Assembly (NCBI RefSeq): GCF_014199265.1
Contig: NZ_JACIJG010000005.1
Coordinates: 1 to 64,000 of the forward strand
Source: Brucella daejeonensis
Lineage (GTDB): Bacteria > Pseudomonadota > Alphaproteobacteria > Rhizobiales > Rhizobiaceae
Reading direction: 5' to 3'
Length of the DNA: 64,000 nt
Shown: in pieces, positions 56,378-64,000 of the stretch
How the letters are laid out: each line of letters starts with the position of its first letter
Numbering within the stretch: position 1 is the first letter of the stretch
The notes under the pieces: model-generated
The model's input: only the letters and a program-made list of their open reading frames with translations
What the model was told of the DNA's origin: nothing
Databases searched by the model: none
Position numbers and translations under genes: made by a program

Positions 56378-57364
56378 ATGGCCAAGACCGCAGAGCAGCA
56401 CCCGCACGGACTCGATCGCATCCTCACCCTCGAACTGGTCCGCGTGGCCGAGCGTGCAGCGGTGGCCGCGGCGAGACTGCGCGGACGGGGCGATGAGATG
56501 GCTGCCGATCAGGCGGCTGTCGATGCCATGCGTCAGGAACTGAACCGTCTTCCGATTGCGGGCACTGTCGTTATTGGTGAAGGCGAGCGCGACGAAGCGC
56601 CGATGCTCTATATCGGCGAGGAAGTCGGCACCAGGCAGGGACCGGACGTCGATATCGCGCTCGATCCGCTGGAAGGCACGACCATCTGCGCCAAGAACCT
56701 GCCGAATTCGCTGGCCGTGATCGCGATTGCCGAAAAGGGCAATCTGCTTTATGCGCCGGACGTCTACATGGAAAAGATCGCAGTCGGTCCCGGCTATCCG
56801 AAGGGCGTCGTCGACCTCGACGCAAGCCCCACGGACAATATCATGTCCATCGCCAAGGCGAAGGATGTGAAGCCGAACGAAATCACCGCCTGCATCATGG
56901 ATCGGCCGCGTCATGCGCGCCTGATCGAGGAAGTGCGCGCGACGGGCGCTGCGATCCGCCTGATTGGTGACGGCGACGTTGCCGGCGTGATGCACACGAC
57001 GAACCCGGATGAAACCGGCATCGACATCTATATCGGTATCGGCGGCGCGCCGGAAGGCGTTCTGGCTGCGGCGGCGCTGCGCTGCATCGGTGGCCAGATG
57101 CAGGGGCGCCTGCAACTCAACAGCGAGGAGAAAGTCGCCCGCGCTGCAAAGATGGGCATCGCCGATCCGAAGAAGATCTATACGATGGAAGAAATGGCCA
57201 AGGGCGACGTGCTCTTCGCGGCGACGGGCGTGACGGATGGCAACATGCTGTCGGGCGTGAAGTTCGCGCGCGATTATATCCAGACCCATACCATCGTGAT
57301 GCGTTCCTCGTCACAGACCATCCGTGAGATCAAGGCAAGGCATCAGGATTTGTCCAAGTTCTAG
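56378..57364 (+). CDS. glpX: class II fructose-1,6-bisphosphatase
   Basis: A 328-residue GlpX-type phosphatase of gluconeogenesis. GTVVIGEGERDEAPMLYIGE (metal-binding Glu), DIALDPLEGTTICAKNLPNS and IGIGGAPEGVLAAAALRCIG are the conserved motifs. The frame is open 14 codons upstream, but the ATG at 56378 with AGGAC upstream is preferred. It follows hom on the same strand after about 160 bp. Confidence 0.95.
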   Translation: MAKTAEQHPHGLDRILTLELVRVAERAAVAAARLRGRGDEMAADQAAVDAMRQELNRLPIAGTVVIGEGERDEAPMLYIGEEVGTRQGPDVDIALDPLEGTTICAKNLPNSLAVIAIAEKGNLLYAPDVYMEKIAVGPGYPKGVVDLDASPTDNIMSIAKAKDVKPNEITACIMDRPRHARLIEEVRATGAAIRLIGDGDVAGVMHTTNPDETGIDIYIGIGGAPEGVLAAAALRCIGGQMQGRLQLNSEEKVARAAKMGIADPKKIYTMEEMAKGDVLFAATGVTDGNMLSGVKFARDYIQTHTIVMRSSSQTIREIKARHQDLSKF

Positions 57365-57388
57365 GACCTATCGATATTTCGGCTCTGG

Positions 57389-57478
57389 CGGCCTGCAAAT
57401 GGCGTTGTTCTGCGTTTCCGGTGCGCATGTGCCCTTAAGTACATTCCGCTCCGGTTCTCGAACTCCACCATTTTCGCC
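57389..57478. repeat. dispersed intergenic repeat, form A
   Basis: CTGCAAATGGCGTTGTTCTG-type sequence followed by CGTTTCCGG, a variable middle, then GGTTCTCGAACTCCACCATT and TTCGC. The same blocks in the same order, with a shorter middle, occur at 62116-62170. Confidence 0.55.
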
Positions 57479-57519
57479 ACGCCATACCCAAAATCTCAAC
57501 AGGGCCGGGCGCTCTTTAT

Positions 57520-57549
57520 AACGGCGGCATTGCAAAAATGCCGCCGTTT
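57520..57549. terminator. hairpin 17 bp upstream of recJ
   Basis: Perfect 12-bp stem AACGGCGGCATT / AATGCCGCCGTT with a GCAAAA loop and a short TGTGTCTTT tail. It probably ends the glpX transcript, but its closeness to the recJ start also allows an effect on recJ translation. Confidence 0.7.
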
Positions 57550-57566
57550 GTGTCTTTAAAGAGCTT

Positions 57567-59351
57567 ATGACGACAGAGCGACTTTTCCTTGGAATAAAAC
57601 AATCGGCAACCGGCCAGAAATGGGTAGACCGGCTGGGCTTGCGTGAAGCCAATACCGCGCTTGCCATAGCGCAGCATCACGGCATTTCCGATCTGGTGGC
57701 GCGGGTTCTGGCCGGGCGGGGCGTGAGCGTGGAAGGCGCACCGGAATTCGTTGACCCGACGCTGCGCAAGCTCATGCCCGATCCCGCGTCGCTCACCGAT
57801 ATGGAAAATGCGGCAGGACGCATCGCCGACGCGATCGAGCGGCGCGAGACCGTTGCGATCTTCGGCGATTACGATGTGGACGGCGCCTGTTCCTCGGCGC
57901 TGATGGCGCGGTTTCTAAAGCATTATGGCATCCAGCACTCGATCTATATTCCAGATCGTATTTTCGAGGGCTACGGCCCCAATCCGGATGCCATGCGCGA
58001 TCTTGTTGCCAAGGGCGCGACCCTTATCGTCACGGTCGATTGCGGCACCAACAGCGCGCCTTCCATCACGGCCGCGAAACAGGCGGGAGCCGATGTGGTC
58101 GTGCTCGACCACCATCAGGTCGGCGGCGATCTGCCGGAAGATGCGGCGGCGATCGTCAATCCCAACCGGGAAGACGATATTTCCCGGCAGGGGCATCTTT
58201 GCGCCGCCGGTGTCGTCTTCCTGACGCTGGTGCAGGTGGCCAAAATCCTGCGCGAACGGGGCAAGGGGTCCGGTCCCGACCTCCTTTCCATGCTCGATCT
58301 GGTGGCATTGGCGACGGTTTGCGATGTGGTGCCGCTGAAAGGCGTCAATCGCGCTTTCGTCGTCAAGGGGCTGCTCGTGGCGCGGGCGCAGAGCAATGTC
58401 GGGCTGGCCGCGCTTGCGCGTGTTTCGCGCATCGGCGAGCCGCTCAACGTATTTCATCTGGGTTATCTGATCGGACCGCGCATCAATGCGGGCGGGCGCA
58501 TCGGCGATGCGGGGCTGGGCGCGCGGCTTTTGACGCTCGACGATCCGGCCATGGCGGACCGTATTGCCGTCGAACTCGATCGGCTCAATCAGGAACGTCA
58601 GGCCATGGAGGCCGAAATGCTGATGGAGGCGGAGGCGGAAGCTTCGCTCGAAATTTCGGGCGGGGCCGGCGCTTCCGTAATCGTCACCGCAAGTGAGCGC
58701 TGGCATCCGGGCATTGTCGGGCTGCTCGCTTCGCGGCTGAAGGAAAAGGCGCGGCGTCCGGCCTTCGCCATTGCATTCAATGCCAATGGCGTCGGGTCGG
58801 GATCGGGCCGCTCGATCAGCGGGCTGGACCTCGGCAAGCTCGTGCGCGGCGCGGTGGAGCGGGGCCTGCTGGTCAAGGGCGGCGGTCATGCCATGGCGGC
58901 GGGGATCACCATAGAACGCGGCAATCTGGGTGCGCTGCGCGCCTATCTCGAAGAGGAATCGGCCCATATCGTCTCGCGCCTGCGTGAGAACCAGAGCCTG
59001 TCCGTCGATGGCGCCCTGGCCGCATCCGGTGCGACGGTGGCGCTCTATGAGGCATTGCAGAAAGCGGGGCCATACGGTTCGGGGCATACGCAGCCCATAT
59101 TGGCGCTGCCTCATCATGTGCTTGCCGATGTGCGGGGCGTCGGGCGCGATCATGTGCGCGTGAGCCTGCGCGGGGCGGACGGCAAGCGGGTCAACGCCAT
59201 CGCCTTTCGGGCGGCGGAAGGCGATCTGGGGCGTTTTCTGTTCAACAATATCGGCCAGAGCGTGCATGTGGTAGGCAATCTGTCGCTAAATCATTGGAAC
59301 GGTTCGGTCTCGCCCCAGATACAGATTCTGGACGCCGCTTCGCCTGTTTAA
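57567..59351 (+). CDS. recJ: single-stranded-DNA-specific exonuclease RecJ
   Basis: A 594-residue DHH-family 5'-3' exonuclease for recombination and mismatch repair. AIFGDYDVDGACSSALMARF, TVDCGTNSA and VVVLDHHQVGGDLPEDAAAI (the DHH motif) form the catalytic part; LIGPRINAGGRIGDAGLGAR and GLLVKGGGHAMAAGITIE (DHHA1) follow; the C-terminal ~100 residues form the OB-like domain. All metal motifs are intact and the length is typical. Confidence 0.96.
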   Translation: MTTERLFLGIKQSATGQKWVDRLGLREANTALAIAQHHGISDLVARVLAGRGVSVEGAPEFVDPTLRKLMPDPASLTDMENAAGRIADAIERRETVAIFGDYDVDGACSSALMARFLKHYGIQHSIYIPDRIFEGYGPNPDAMRDLVAKGATLIVTVDCGTNSAPSITAAKQAGADVVVLDHHQVGGDLPEDAAAIVNPNREDDISRQGHLCAAGVVFLTLVQVAKILRERGKGSGPDLLSMLDLVALATVCDVVPLKGVNRAFVVKGLLVARAQSNVGLAALARVSRIGEPLNVFHLGYLIGPRINAGGRIGDAGLGARLLTLDDPAMADRIAVELDRLNQERQAMEAEMLMEAEAEASLEISGGAGASVIVTASERWHPGIVGLLASRLKEKARRPAFAIAFNANGVGSGSGRSISGLDLGKLVRGAVERGLLVKGGGHAMAAGITIERGNLGALRAYLEEESAHIVSRLRENQSLSVDGALAASGATVALYEALQKAGPYGSGHTQPILALPHHVLADVRGVGRDHVRVSLRGADGKRVNAIAFRAAEGDLGRFLFNNIGQSVHVVGNLSLNHWNGSVSPQIQILDAASPV

Positions 59352-59437
59352 CGTTTCCGGGCCTTTTTGAAATTTCCGGATTTTTTGTCTTCACGCCCTT
59401 GTGAGAAACAGGGGCCAATTCCCATATGAGCACTGAA

Positions 59438-59719
59438 TTAGGGTCAGGACCCGTTAATTTGATGGAAATGGCACCTGAAATGACAAGAACTGCAAGAAAA
59501 GACGCGAAAAACGGGGTTGTTCCCCCGGTTGAGCGGCTTGACGCCGCAGATCGCCAATTTCCGGCCTTGGCATTTCGGTGTCCGAAGGATGTGGTCCATC
59601 CGCCCGGCTACAGTGTCGAAAAGTCTCGAAAATGAACCACATTTCCTTCGCCTTTTCTCCTCGTATCCAGACGGATGGCCTCACACCATTTCCACCAAAT
59701 TAACAGGTCCTGACCCTAA
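59438..59719. mobile_element. MITE-like element with 34-bp terminal inverted repeats
   Basis: The ends TTAGGGTCAGGACCCGTTAA (from 59438) and, on the other strand, TTAGGGTCAGGACCTGTTAA (from 59719) continue as inverted repeats for 34 bp with two mismatches. The 282-bp element encodes no transposase. Its ends resemble those of IS5-family elements, and TTAG/CTAA at the tips is the kind of target that family prefers. It lies 33 bp before the Tim44-domain gene. Confidence 0.8.
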
Positions 59720-59752
59720 ACATTCAGCCATGTCTCTAAGTGGGAGAAACAG

Positions 59753-60757
59753 ATGCCGGGTTCCGGAAGCCGACTGACCAGACTGACGGTCGCACTTGTT
59801 CTAGGCCTCGCCGCCTCGTTCGCTGCCGTCGATTTCGCGGAGGCTCGCCGCGCGGGCGGCGGCGGTTTCGGCAGTCGCGGCGTGCGCACCTATTCTGCGC
59901 CGGCGCCGACGCGCACCGCACCCAACAACGCGGCTCCCATCGAGCGTTCGATGACGCCGAATACGGGCGCAAGCCAGACCACCCGTCCGACGGCAGGCGC
60001 AACGCAGGCACAGCGTTCGGGCGGCATGTTCGGCAGTTTCGGTCGTTCCATGCTTGGCGGATTGCTGGTCGGTGGCCTGATCGGCATGTTGCTCGGTAAC
60101 GGTCTCGGCGGTCTTGCGGGCATGTTCGGCCTGATCCTACAGGTCGCCGTCATTGCGCTGATCGCGATGTTCGTCATGCGCATGTTCGCCAATCGCCGCC
60201 AGACGGCTACGGCTGGCGCCGGCAATGCCGGATCGCAGCCTTTCGGCGCTGCCAGGAGCGGGGCCGGTTTCGGTGGCCGCCCCCCTTCGGTCAATCCCTT
60301 CGGCGTCGGGCAGAATGCCGCTCCGGCGGCACCGGCGGTCGATGACGAGCCGACGGATGTCGGTCAGGAAGATCTCGACCGCTTCGAGCAGATGCTGTCG
60401 GAAATCCAGAGCGCCTACGGTCGCGAGGATTATGCGGCGATGCGCAAGCTCACGACACCGGAAGCCATGTCCTATCTGGCGGAAGAACTGGGCGAGATCG
60501 CTTCCAGCGGGAAGCGCAACGAGGTGAAGGACGTCAAGCTGCTTCAGGGCGACGTTTCGGAAGCCTGGCGCGAAGGCAATGTCGAATATGCGACCGTTGC
60601 GATCCGCTATTCGGCAATCGACGTCATGCTGGACCGCAATACGGGCGCGGTCGTCGAAGGCAATCCCGACGAGCCGGTGGAAAGCGTGGAGCTTTGGACC
60701 TTCACCCGCACCGATGGCGGAGAATGGCTTCTCGCAGCCATTCAGGGAACGGAATAA
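59753..60757 (+). CDS. Tim44-like domain membrane protein
   Basis: A 334-residue protein: N-terminal signal/anchor (LTVALVLGLAASFAAVDFAE), a Gly/Thr/Pro-rich stretch, a glycine-zipper-like hydrophobic region (LLVGGLIGMLLGNGLGGLAG followed by about 25 hydrophobic residues), then from about residue 195 a soluble Tim44-like domain (DLDRFEQMLSEIQSAYGRED ... VESVELWTFTRTDGGEWLLA). Bacterial Tim44-like proteins are thought to bind membrane lipids; the precise role is unknown. GGGAGAAACAG precedes the ATG. The MITE directly upstream may have replaced or altered its promoter. A strong terminator follows. Confidence 0.85.
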   Translation: MPGSGSRLTRLTVALVLGLAASFAAVDFAEARRAGGGGFGSRGVRTYSAPAPTRTAPNNAAPIERSMTPNTGASQTTRPTAGATQAQRSGGMFGSFGRSMLGGLLVGGLIGMLLGNGLGGLAGMFGLILQVAVIALIAMFVMRMFANRRQTATAGAGNAGSQPFGAARSGAGFGGRPPSVNPFGVGQNAAPAAPAVDDEPTDVGQEDLDRFEQMLSEIQSAYGREDYAAMRKLTTPEAMSYLAEELGEIASSGKRNEVKDVKLLQGDVSEAWREGNVEYATVAIRYSAIDVMLDRNTGAVVEGNPDEPVESVELWTFTRTDGGEWLLAAIQGTE

Positions 60758-60770
60758 CCGTTCAGGATTG

Positions 60771-60800
60771 AAAAAGCCCGGTCGCGAGACCGGGCTTTTT
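60771..60800. terminator. bidirectional intrinsic terminator
   Basis: Perfect 13-bp stem AAAAAGCCCGGTC / GACCGGGCTTTTT with a GCGA loop. It ends both the Tim44-domain gene and the convergent glyoxalase gene. Confidence 0.93.
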
Positions 60801-60802
60801 CG

Positions 60803-61243
60803 TTACCATTTGCCAATATTTTCGGCGGAAGCCCACGGCTCCTGCGGGGCGAGGCTTTCGCCCTTCTGGATCAGCTCGATGGAAATGCCGTCCGGCGATT
60901 TGATGAAAGCCATGTGGCCGTCGCGCGGCGGGCGGTTGATGGTGACGCCGGCATCATGCAGCTTCTGGCAAGTGGCATAGATATCCTCCACCACATAGGC
61001 GAGGTGACCGAAATTGCGTCCGCCGGTATAGGTTTCCGGGTCCCAGTTATAGGTGAGTTCCAGTTCCGGCGCGTGTTCCGCCCTGGCGCGGTCCTTATCG
61101 GACGGAGCGGCCAGAAAAATCAGCGTGAAACGCCCTTTCTCGTTCTCGATGCGGCGGATTTCTTCAAGGCCGAGTTTGTTTACATAAAAATCGAGAGATT
61201 CGTCGATGTCACGAATTCGGACCATCGTGTGCAGATAGCGCAT
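60803..61243 (-). CDS. gloA: lactoylglutathione lyase (glyoxalase I) family protein
   Basis: A 146-residue VOC-fold metalloenzyme detoxifying methylglyoxal as its glutathione adduct. RYLHTMVRIRDIDESLDFYV, LELTYNWDPETYTGGRNFGH and GISIELIQKGE supply the expected His and Glu metal ligands in two VOC modules. Length is normal for bacterial GloA. It converges on the Tim44-domain gene. Confidence 0.9.
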   Translation of the reverse strand: MRYLHTMVRIRDIDESLDFYVNKLGLEEIRRIENEKGRFTLIFLAAPSDKDRARAEHAPELELTYNWDPETYTGGRNFGHLAYVVEDIYATCQKLHDAGVTINRPPRDGHMAFIKSPDGISIELIQKGESLAPQEPWASAENIGKW

Positions 61244-61507
61244 TGTATTTTCCTCGGTTGCTGAAGTTCGGGAAACGTGTGGAAGACCGATTGGTTCGCC
61301 CGATATATCAATTCCAGTGCGAAAGCGGGAAGGTCAAGCCTTGATGCGCGGAAGTGACCGGCAAAAGTAACCATGAAACTGCGAAGTCTGTGTCTTCATG
61401 GGGACGGACAAAAGTTTAGGCTTGCCGCCACCGGTTAAGGAAGTGTTATTCTTTGAGCCAGAATCAGGTCTGAATTGCAACGGAAGAAATAGAGGAGGGG
61501 CGAACGC

Positions 61508-62089
61508 ATGGCGGACAAGTCTGTGTCAAATGACCAGTTTAACAGCCAGCACGCCTCAGAAGAGCTGGGCGATCTCATCGAAGTCTCGGGCCATATCAAA
61601 TGGTTCGACGTAGCCAAGGGCTATGGCTTCATTGTTCCGGATCAGTCCGACCTGAACGATATCCTCCTTCATGTGACTTCGCTGCGCCGCGACGGTTTCC
61701 AGACCGCGCTGGAGGGCGCGCGCATCGTCTGCGAGGTTCGCCAGGGCGAGCGCGGCCTGCAATGCTTCCGCGTTCTGTCGATGGATACCTCGACTGCCGT
61801 TCACCCGGCGCAGATGCCGCCGCAGCGCACCCATGTCACCGTCACGCCGTCGAGCGGGCTGGAACGCGTGATCGTCAAGTGGTTCAACCGCACCAAGGGA
61901 TTCGGCTTTCTCACCCGCGGCGAGGGGACGGAAGATATTTTCATCCATATGGAAACGCTGCGTCGCTTCGGCATGATGGAATTGCGTCCCGGTCAGGTCG
62001 TCCTCATCCGCTTCGGCGAAGGCGACAAGGGCCTGATGGCTGCTGAAATCCACCCGGATATCGGAACCGCGATCCCGGTTTCTCATTAA
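61508..62089 (+). CDS. double cold-shock-domain protein
   Basis: A 193-residue protein with two cold-shock domains: residues about 25-95 (GHIKWFDVAKGYGFIVPD, with the K-G-Y-G-F RNP1 core) and about 118-185 (VIVKWFNRTKGFGFLTRGEG then EDIFIHMETL). Tandem CSD proteins of this size are typical of alphaproteobacteria and bind single-stranded RNA or DNA. GAGGAGGGG precedes the ATG. The 264 bp before it (61244-61507) hold no gene. Confidence 0.92.
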   Translation: MADKSVSNDQFNSQHASEELGDLIEVSGHIKWFDVAKGYGFIVPDQSDLNDILLHVTSLRRDGFQTALEGARIVCEVRQGERGLQCFRVLSMDTSTAVHPAQMPPQRTHVTVTPSSGLERVIVKWFNRTKGFGFLTRGEGTEDIFIHMETLRRFGMMELRPGQVVLIRFGEGDKGLMAAEIHPDIGTAIPVSH

Positions 62090-62115
62090 GAGCCAGTTTC
62101 AAAAGTCGCCATGAG

Positions 62116-62170
62116 CGGCTGCAAATGGCAATTTTCTGCGTTCCGGTACTCGGAAATCATCATTTTCGCA
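62116..62170. repeat. dispersed intergenic repeat, form B
   Basis: CTGCAAATGGCAATTTTCTG, CGTTCCGG, then ACTCGGAAATCATCATTTTC: the same blocks as at 57389-57478 without the longer middle. Confidence 0.55.
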
Positions 62171-62359
62171 CGCACATGCCGCTTTTTGTTTCAGGCCCCA
62201 ACCGGGCGCGCCTGTTCCCAGTGTGCGCAATTTCCCGATGGCCGGGTTCCCGATTGTAACAAGCCGGTGAAGGACGCCTTGTGCGGTCCCGCACGGTCTT
62301 GTCGTCATCCTGTCCCGTTGATAGTTTGCAGCCAGTTATTTGTCGGAAATGGGCAGGGT

Positions 62360-62839
62360 ATGGGTCGTATTTTTCTCGCTTTTGCATTCGTCTTCCTTGC
62401 ATTTGCCGCTCAGGCGGCCGAAACGCCGCCAATGCGCCTGCCGCTCGACAAGGAACCGCTGACCTTCGTTCTGTCGAATGGCAACAAGGCCAATTTTGCG
62501 CTCGAAGTGGCGCAAACCGACGAAGCGCGTATGCGCGGCCTGATGTGGCGCACGGATTTTCCCGAGGGCCGCGCGATGATCTTCGTGTTCGGCGAGATGC
62601 GTCGGGTGATGATGTGGATGCAGAATACGCCGTTGCCGCTGGATATGGTTTTCCTCGATGACAAGGGACGGGTATCGGCGATTCACGAAAATGCGGTGCC
62701 TTTCTCGGAAAATATCATTTCCTCGGAGGTTCCCGCAGCGTATGTCGTGGAACTTCTGGCCGGTACGGTCAAGCGGACCGGCATAAAGCTGGGCGACAAG
62801 GCCGTCCATCGCGTGATCTGCGGCGCCTGCCGGTCCTGA
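62360..62839 (+). CDS. DUF192-family exported protein
   Basis: A 159-residue protein: signal peptide MGRIFLAFAFVFLAFAAQAA, then a DUF192 beta-barrel with FALEVAQTDEARMRGLMWRT, FGEMRRVMMWMQNTPLPLDM and VVELLAGTVKRTGIKLGDK. The M-W-M-x-N-T-x-x-P-L-D motif is diagnostic. Function is unknown; partner archaeal members form small barrels. The open frame reaches 62111, but the signal peptide fixes the start. Confidence 0.85.
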   Translation: MGRIFLAFAFVFLAFAAQAAETPPMRLPLDKEPLTFVLSNGNKANFALEVAQTDEARMRGLMWRTDFPEGRAMIFVFGEMRRVMMWMQNTPLPLDMVFLDDKGRVSAIHENAVPFSENIISSEVPAAYVVELLAGTVKRTGIKLGDKAVHRVICGACRS

Positions 62840-62849
62840 TCGCAATTTG

Positions 62850-62895
62850 TTTTTACGCACGTTTCTAAAACCGTTTCACAGTTTTCGGGATGCGC
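62850..62895. repeat. palindromic intergenic repeat, copy 4 (degraded)
   Basis: TTTTTACGCACGTTTCTAAA, ACCGTTTCACAGTTTTCGGG and ATGCGCC resemble the second module at 7510-7571 and the copy at 5523, but the palindrome is imperfect. Confidence 0.5.
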
Positions 62896-62911
62896 CGGAG
62901 AGGAAATTCAG

Positions 62912-63682
62912 GTGAGTGTCTTCGACATGGAATATTTCGAGAATGACGGCTTGCGTCTGGCATATCGTCAGGATGGAGAAGGCGATCCCATCCTGCTCAT
63001 TCACGGCTTTTCGTCATCGAGCCTTGTCAACTGGGTTTCGCCGGGCTGGTTCCGTACGCTGACGGAAGCGGGGTATCGCGTTATCGCGATAGACAATCGC
63101 GGACACGGTCTTTCAACCAAGAGCCACAATCAGGAAGATTATACACCGAGCAAGATGGCTGGCGATGCGGCCGCGCTGCTCGATCATCTGGGCATCGGCA
63201 AGGCGCATGTCATGGGCTATTCCATGGGCGCGCGCATTACCGCATTCATGGCCCTCGAACATTCAGAGCGGGTTCATAGCGCCGTTTTCGGCGGGCTTGG
63301 CATCGGCATGGTGACGGGGGCTGGCGACTGGGAGACGATCGGAGAGGCGCTGCTTGCCGAAGATCCAACGACGATCACCCATCCGCGCGGCCAGATGTTC
63401 CGCAAATTCGCCGACCAGACCAAGAGCGACCGCGTGGCGCTCGCCGCTTGCGTGATCACCTCGAAGGAACTTGTTCCGGCGGCGGCGATCGCACGGATCA
63501 TGCAGCCGGTGCTGGTGGCCGTCGGCACGACGGACGACATTGCCGGCAGCGCGCAGGAGCTGGCCGATCTTCTGCCCAACGGGCGGGCGGTCGATATTCC
63601 TGGCCGCGATCACATGCTGGCGGTGGGCGACAGGGTTTACAAGCAGGCTGTATTGCAATTCCTGAAAGAGAATCCGCTTTGA
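62912..63682 (+). CDS. alpha/beta-fold hydrolase
   Basis: A 256-residue cytosolic hydrolase. PILLIHGFSSSSLVNWVSPG is the oxyanion-hole H-G region, VMGYSMGARITAFMALEH the nucleophile elbow (G-Y-S-M-G), VLVAVGTTDDIAGSAQEL the Asp region and DIPGRDHMLAVGD the catalytic His. The start is GTG after GGAAATTCAG. It lies upstream of cysE on the same strand. The substrate is unknown. Confidence 0.88.
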   Translation: MSVFDMEYFENDGLRLAYRQDGEGDPILLIHGFSSSSLVNWVSPGWFRTLTEAGYRVIAIDNRGHGLSTKSHNQEDYTPSKMAGDAAALLDHLGIGKAHVMGYSMGARITAFMALEHSERVHSAVFGGLGIGMVTGAGDWETIGEALLAEDPTTITHPRGQMFRKFADQTKSDRVALAACVITSKELVPAAAIARIMQPVLVAVGTTDDIAGSAQELADLLPNGRAVDIPGRDHMLAVGDRVYKQAVLQFLKENPL

Positions 63683-63910
63683 AGACACGGGATTTCTGAC
63701 GAGTGGCCGACCAGAGGCTTGTGCGCCTCTTCAAAATCAGGTGTGTCAAACTCAACTATGTCAAGGCACGGCATTTTAAGTTATGCTGCGCGCTGAACCC
63801 GTGTTGCCAGCCCGTTGCAGGCTGTCATGGGCGAAAATCTGGTGGTGAAAAATCGGCGGCGAAAATTCGGCTTTCGCCCGATCCGCAAGGTGCAAAACTG
63901 GAGTATGCAT

Positions 63911-64000
63911 ATGTCCGTTCGCACATCCGCGAAAGAAAACCCGGGTCTGGGTCAGGTGGACCCAATCTGGCATTCCGTCCGTGCCGAAGCGGAGGAAGCG
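63911..64000 (+). CDS. cysE: serine acetyltransferase, 5' end only
   Basis: The first 30 codons of a gene that runs off the window: MSVRTSAKENPGLGQVDPIW then HSVRAEAEEA. VDPIWHSVRAEAEEA is the typical N-terminal helix of alphaproteobacterial CysE, which acetylates serine for cysteine synthesis. The catalytic hexapeptide-repeat domain is outside the window. The 228 bp before it (63683-63910) contain no gene. Confidence 0.7.
   Translation, partial: MSVRTSAKENPGLGQVDPIWHSVRAEAEEA

Noticed and set aside
59454-59684. 76-codon minus-strand frame inside the MITE-like element
   Set aside because: No match to transposase motifs; probably residual sequence of a deleted element.

Overview
The window is chromosomal DNA from an alphaproteobacterium of the Brucella/Ochrobactrum group. 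This rests on recognising gene content and order (a corrin reductase CobR-type gene inside a large aerobic cobalamin cluster, an Omp25-type barrel, DUF1127 and entericidin small proteins, palindromic intergenic repeats of the Brucella kind); no database search was possible.

Layout. 0-10 kb: an FAD-dependent oxidoreductase/GcvT fusion with its GlxA-type regulator, a DUF1127 protein divergent from a LysR regulator, an entericidin-like lipoprotein, a GT39-type membrane glycosyltransferase, and a two-gene acyl-CoA dehydrogenase/3-hydroxyisobutyrate dehydrogenase operon (valine catabolism). 10-37 kb: nearly complete adenosylcobalamin synthesis, arranged as cobQ; a B12 riboswitch followed by cbtB-cbtA-cobP-cobW-cobN-cobO; cobE-cobM facing cobK-cbiD; cobA-cobB-cobC-cobD; cobR; cobG-cobH-cobI-cobJ; and divergent cobL. 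Some unrelated genes sit between these blocks (TSUP exporter, TerB-like protein, periplasmic binding protein, hydrolase, lipoprotein). The pathway is a mosaic: the oxygen-dependent CobG is present, no CobF is seen, CbiD of the anaerobic route takes its place, and CobJ carries an N-terminal CbiG-like fusion. cobS, cobT, cobV, cobU and bluB are not in the window. 37-44 kb: a dipeptide-type ABC transporter operon led by a membrane dipeptidase. 44-47.4 kb: Omp25-like protein, RadC, methionine aminopeptidase, SfsA.

47.5-50.7 kb is a decayed genomic island at a tRNA-Glu gene: an integrase with a frameshift and lost C-terminus, a hypothetical gene cut in two by IS256- and IS3-family remnants and carrying an in-frame stop, and a displaced copy of the tRNA downstream flank at the far end that looks like an attachment-site scar. 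Two identical tRNA-Glu(UUC) genes follow.

51-64 kb is core housekeeping: a DUF882/M15-type peptidase, a small lipoprotein, an alanine-type aminotransferase, homoserine dehydrogenase, GlpX, RecJ, a Tim44-domain membrane protein with a MITE-like element inserted just upstream, a glyoxalase-family protein, a double cold-shock-domain protein, a DUF192 protein, an alpha/beta hydrolase and the 5' end of cysE.

The least explained structures are a threefold 163-bp tandem repeat, each unit holding two long imperfect hairpins, between cbiD and cobA (with a degenerate relative near 53.4 kb), and a pair of mutually exclusive hairpins downstream of the valine operon. No wholly new multi-gene system could be demonstrated.
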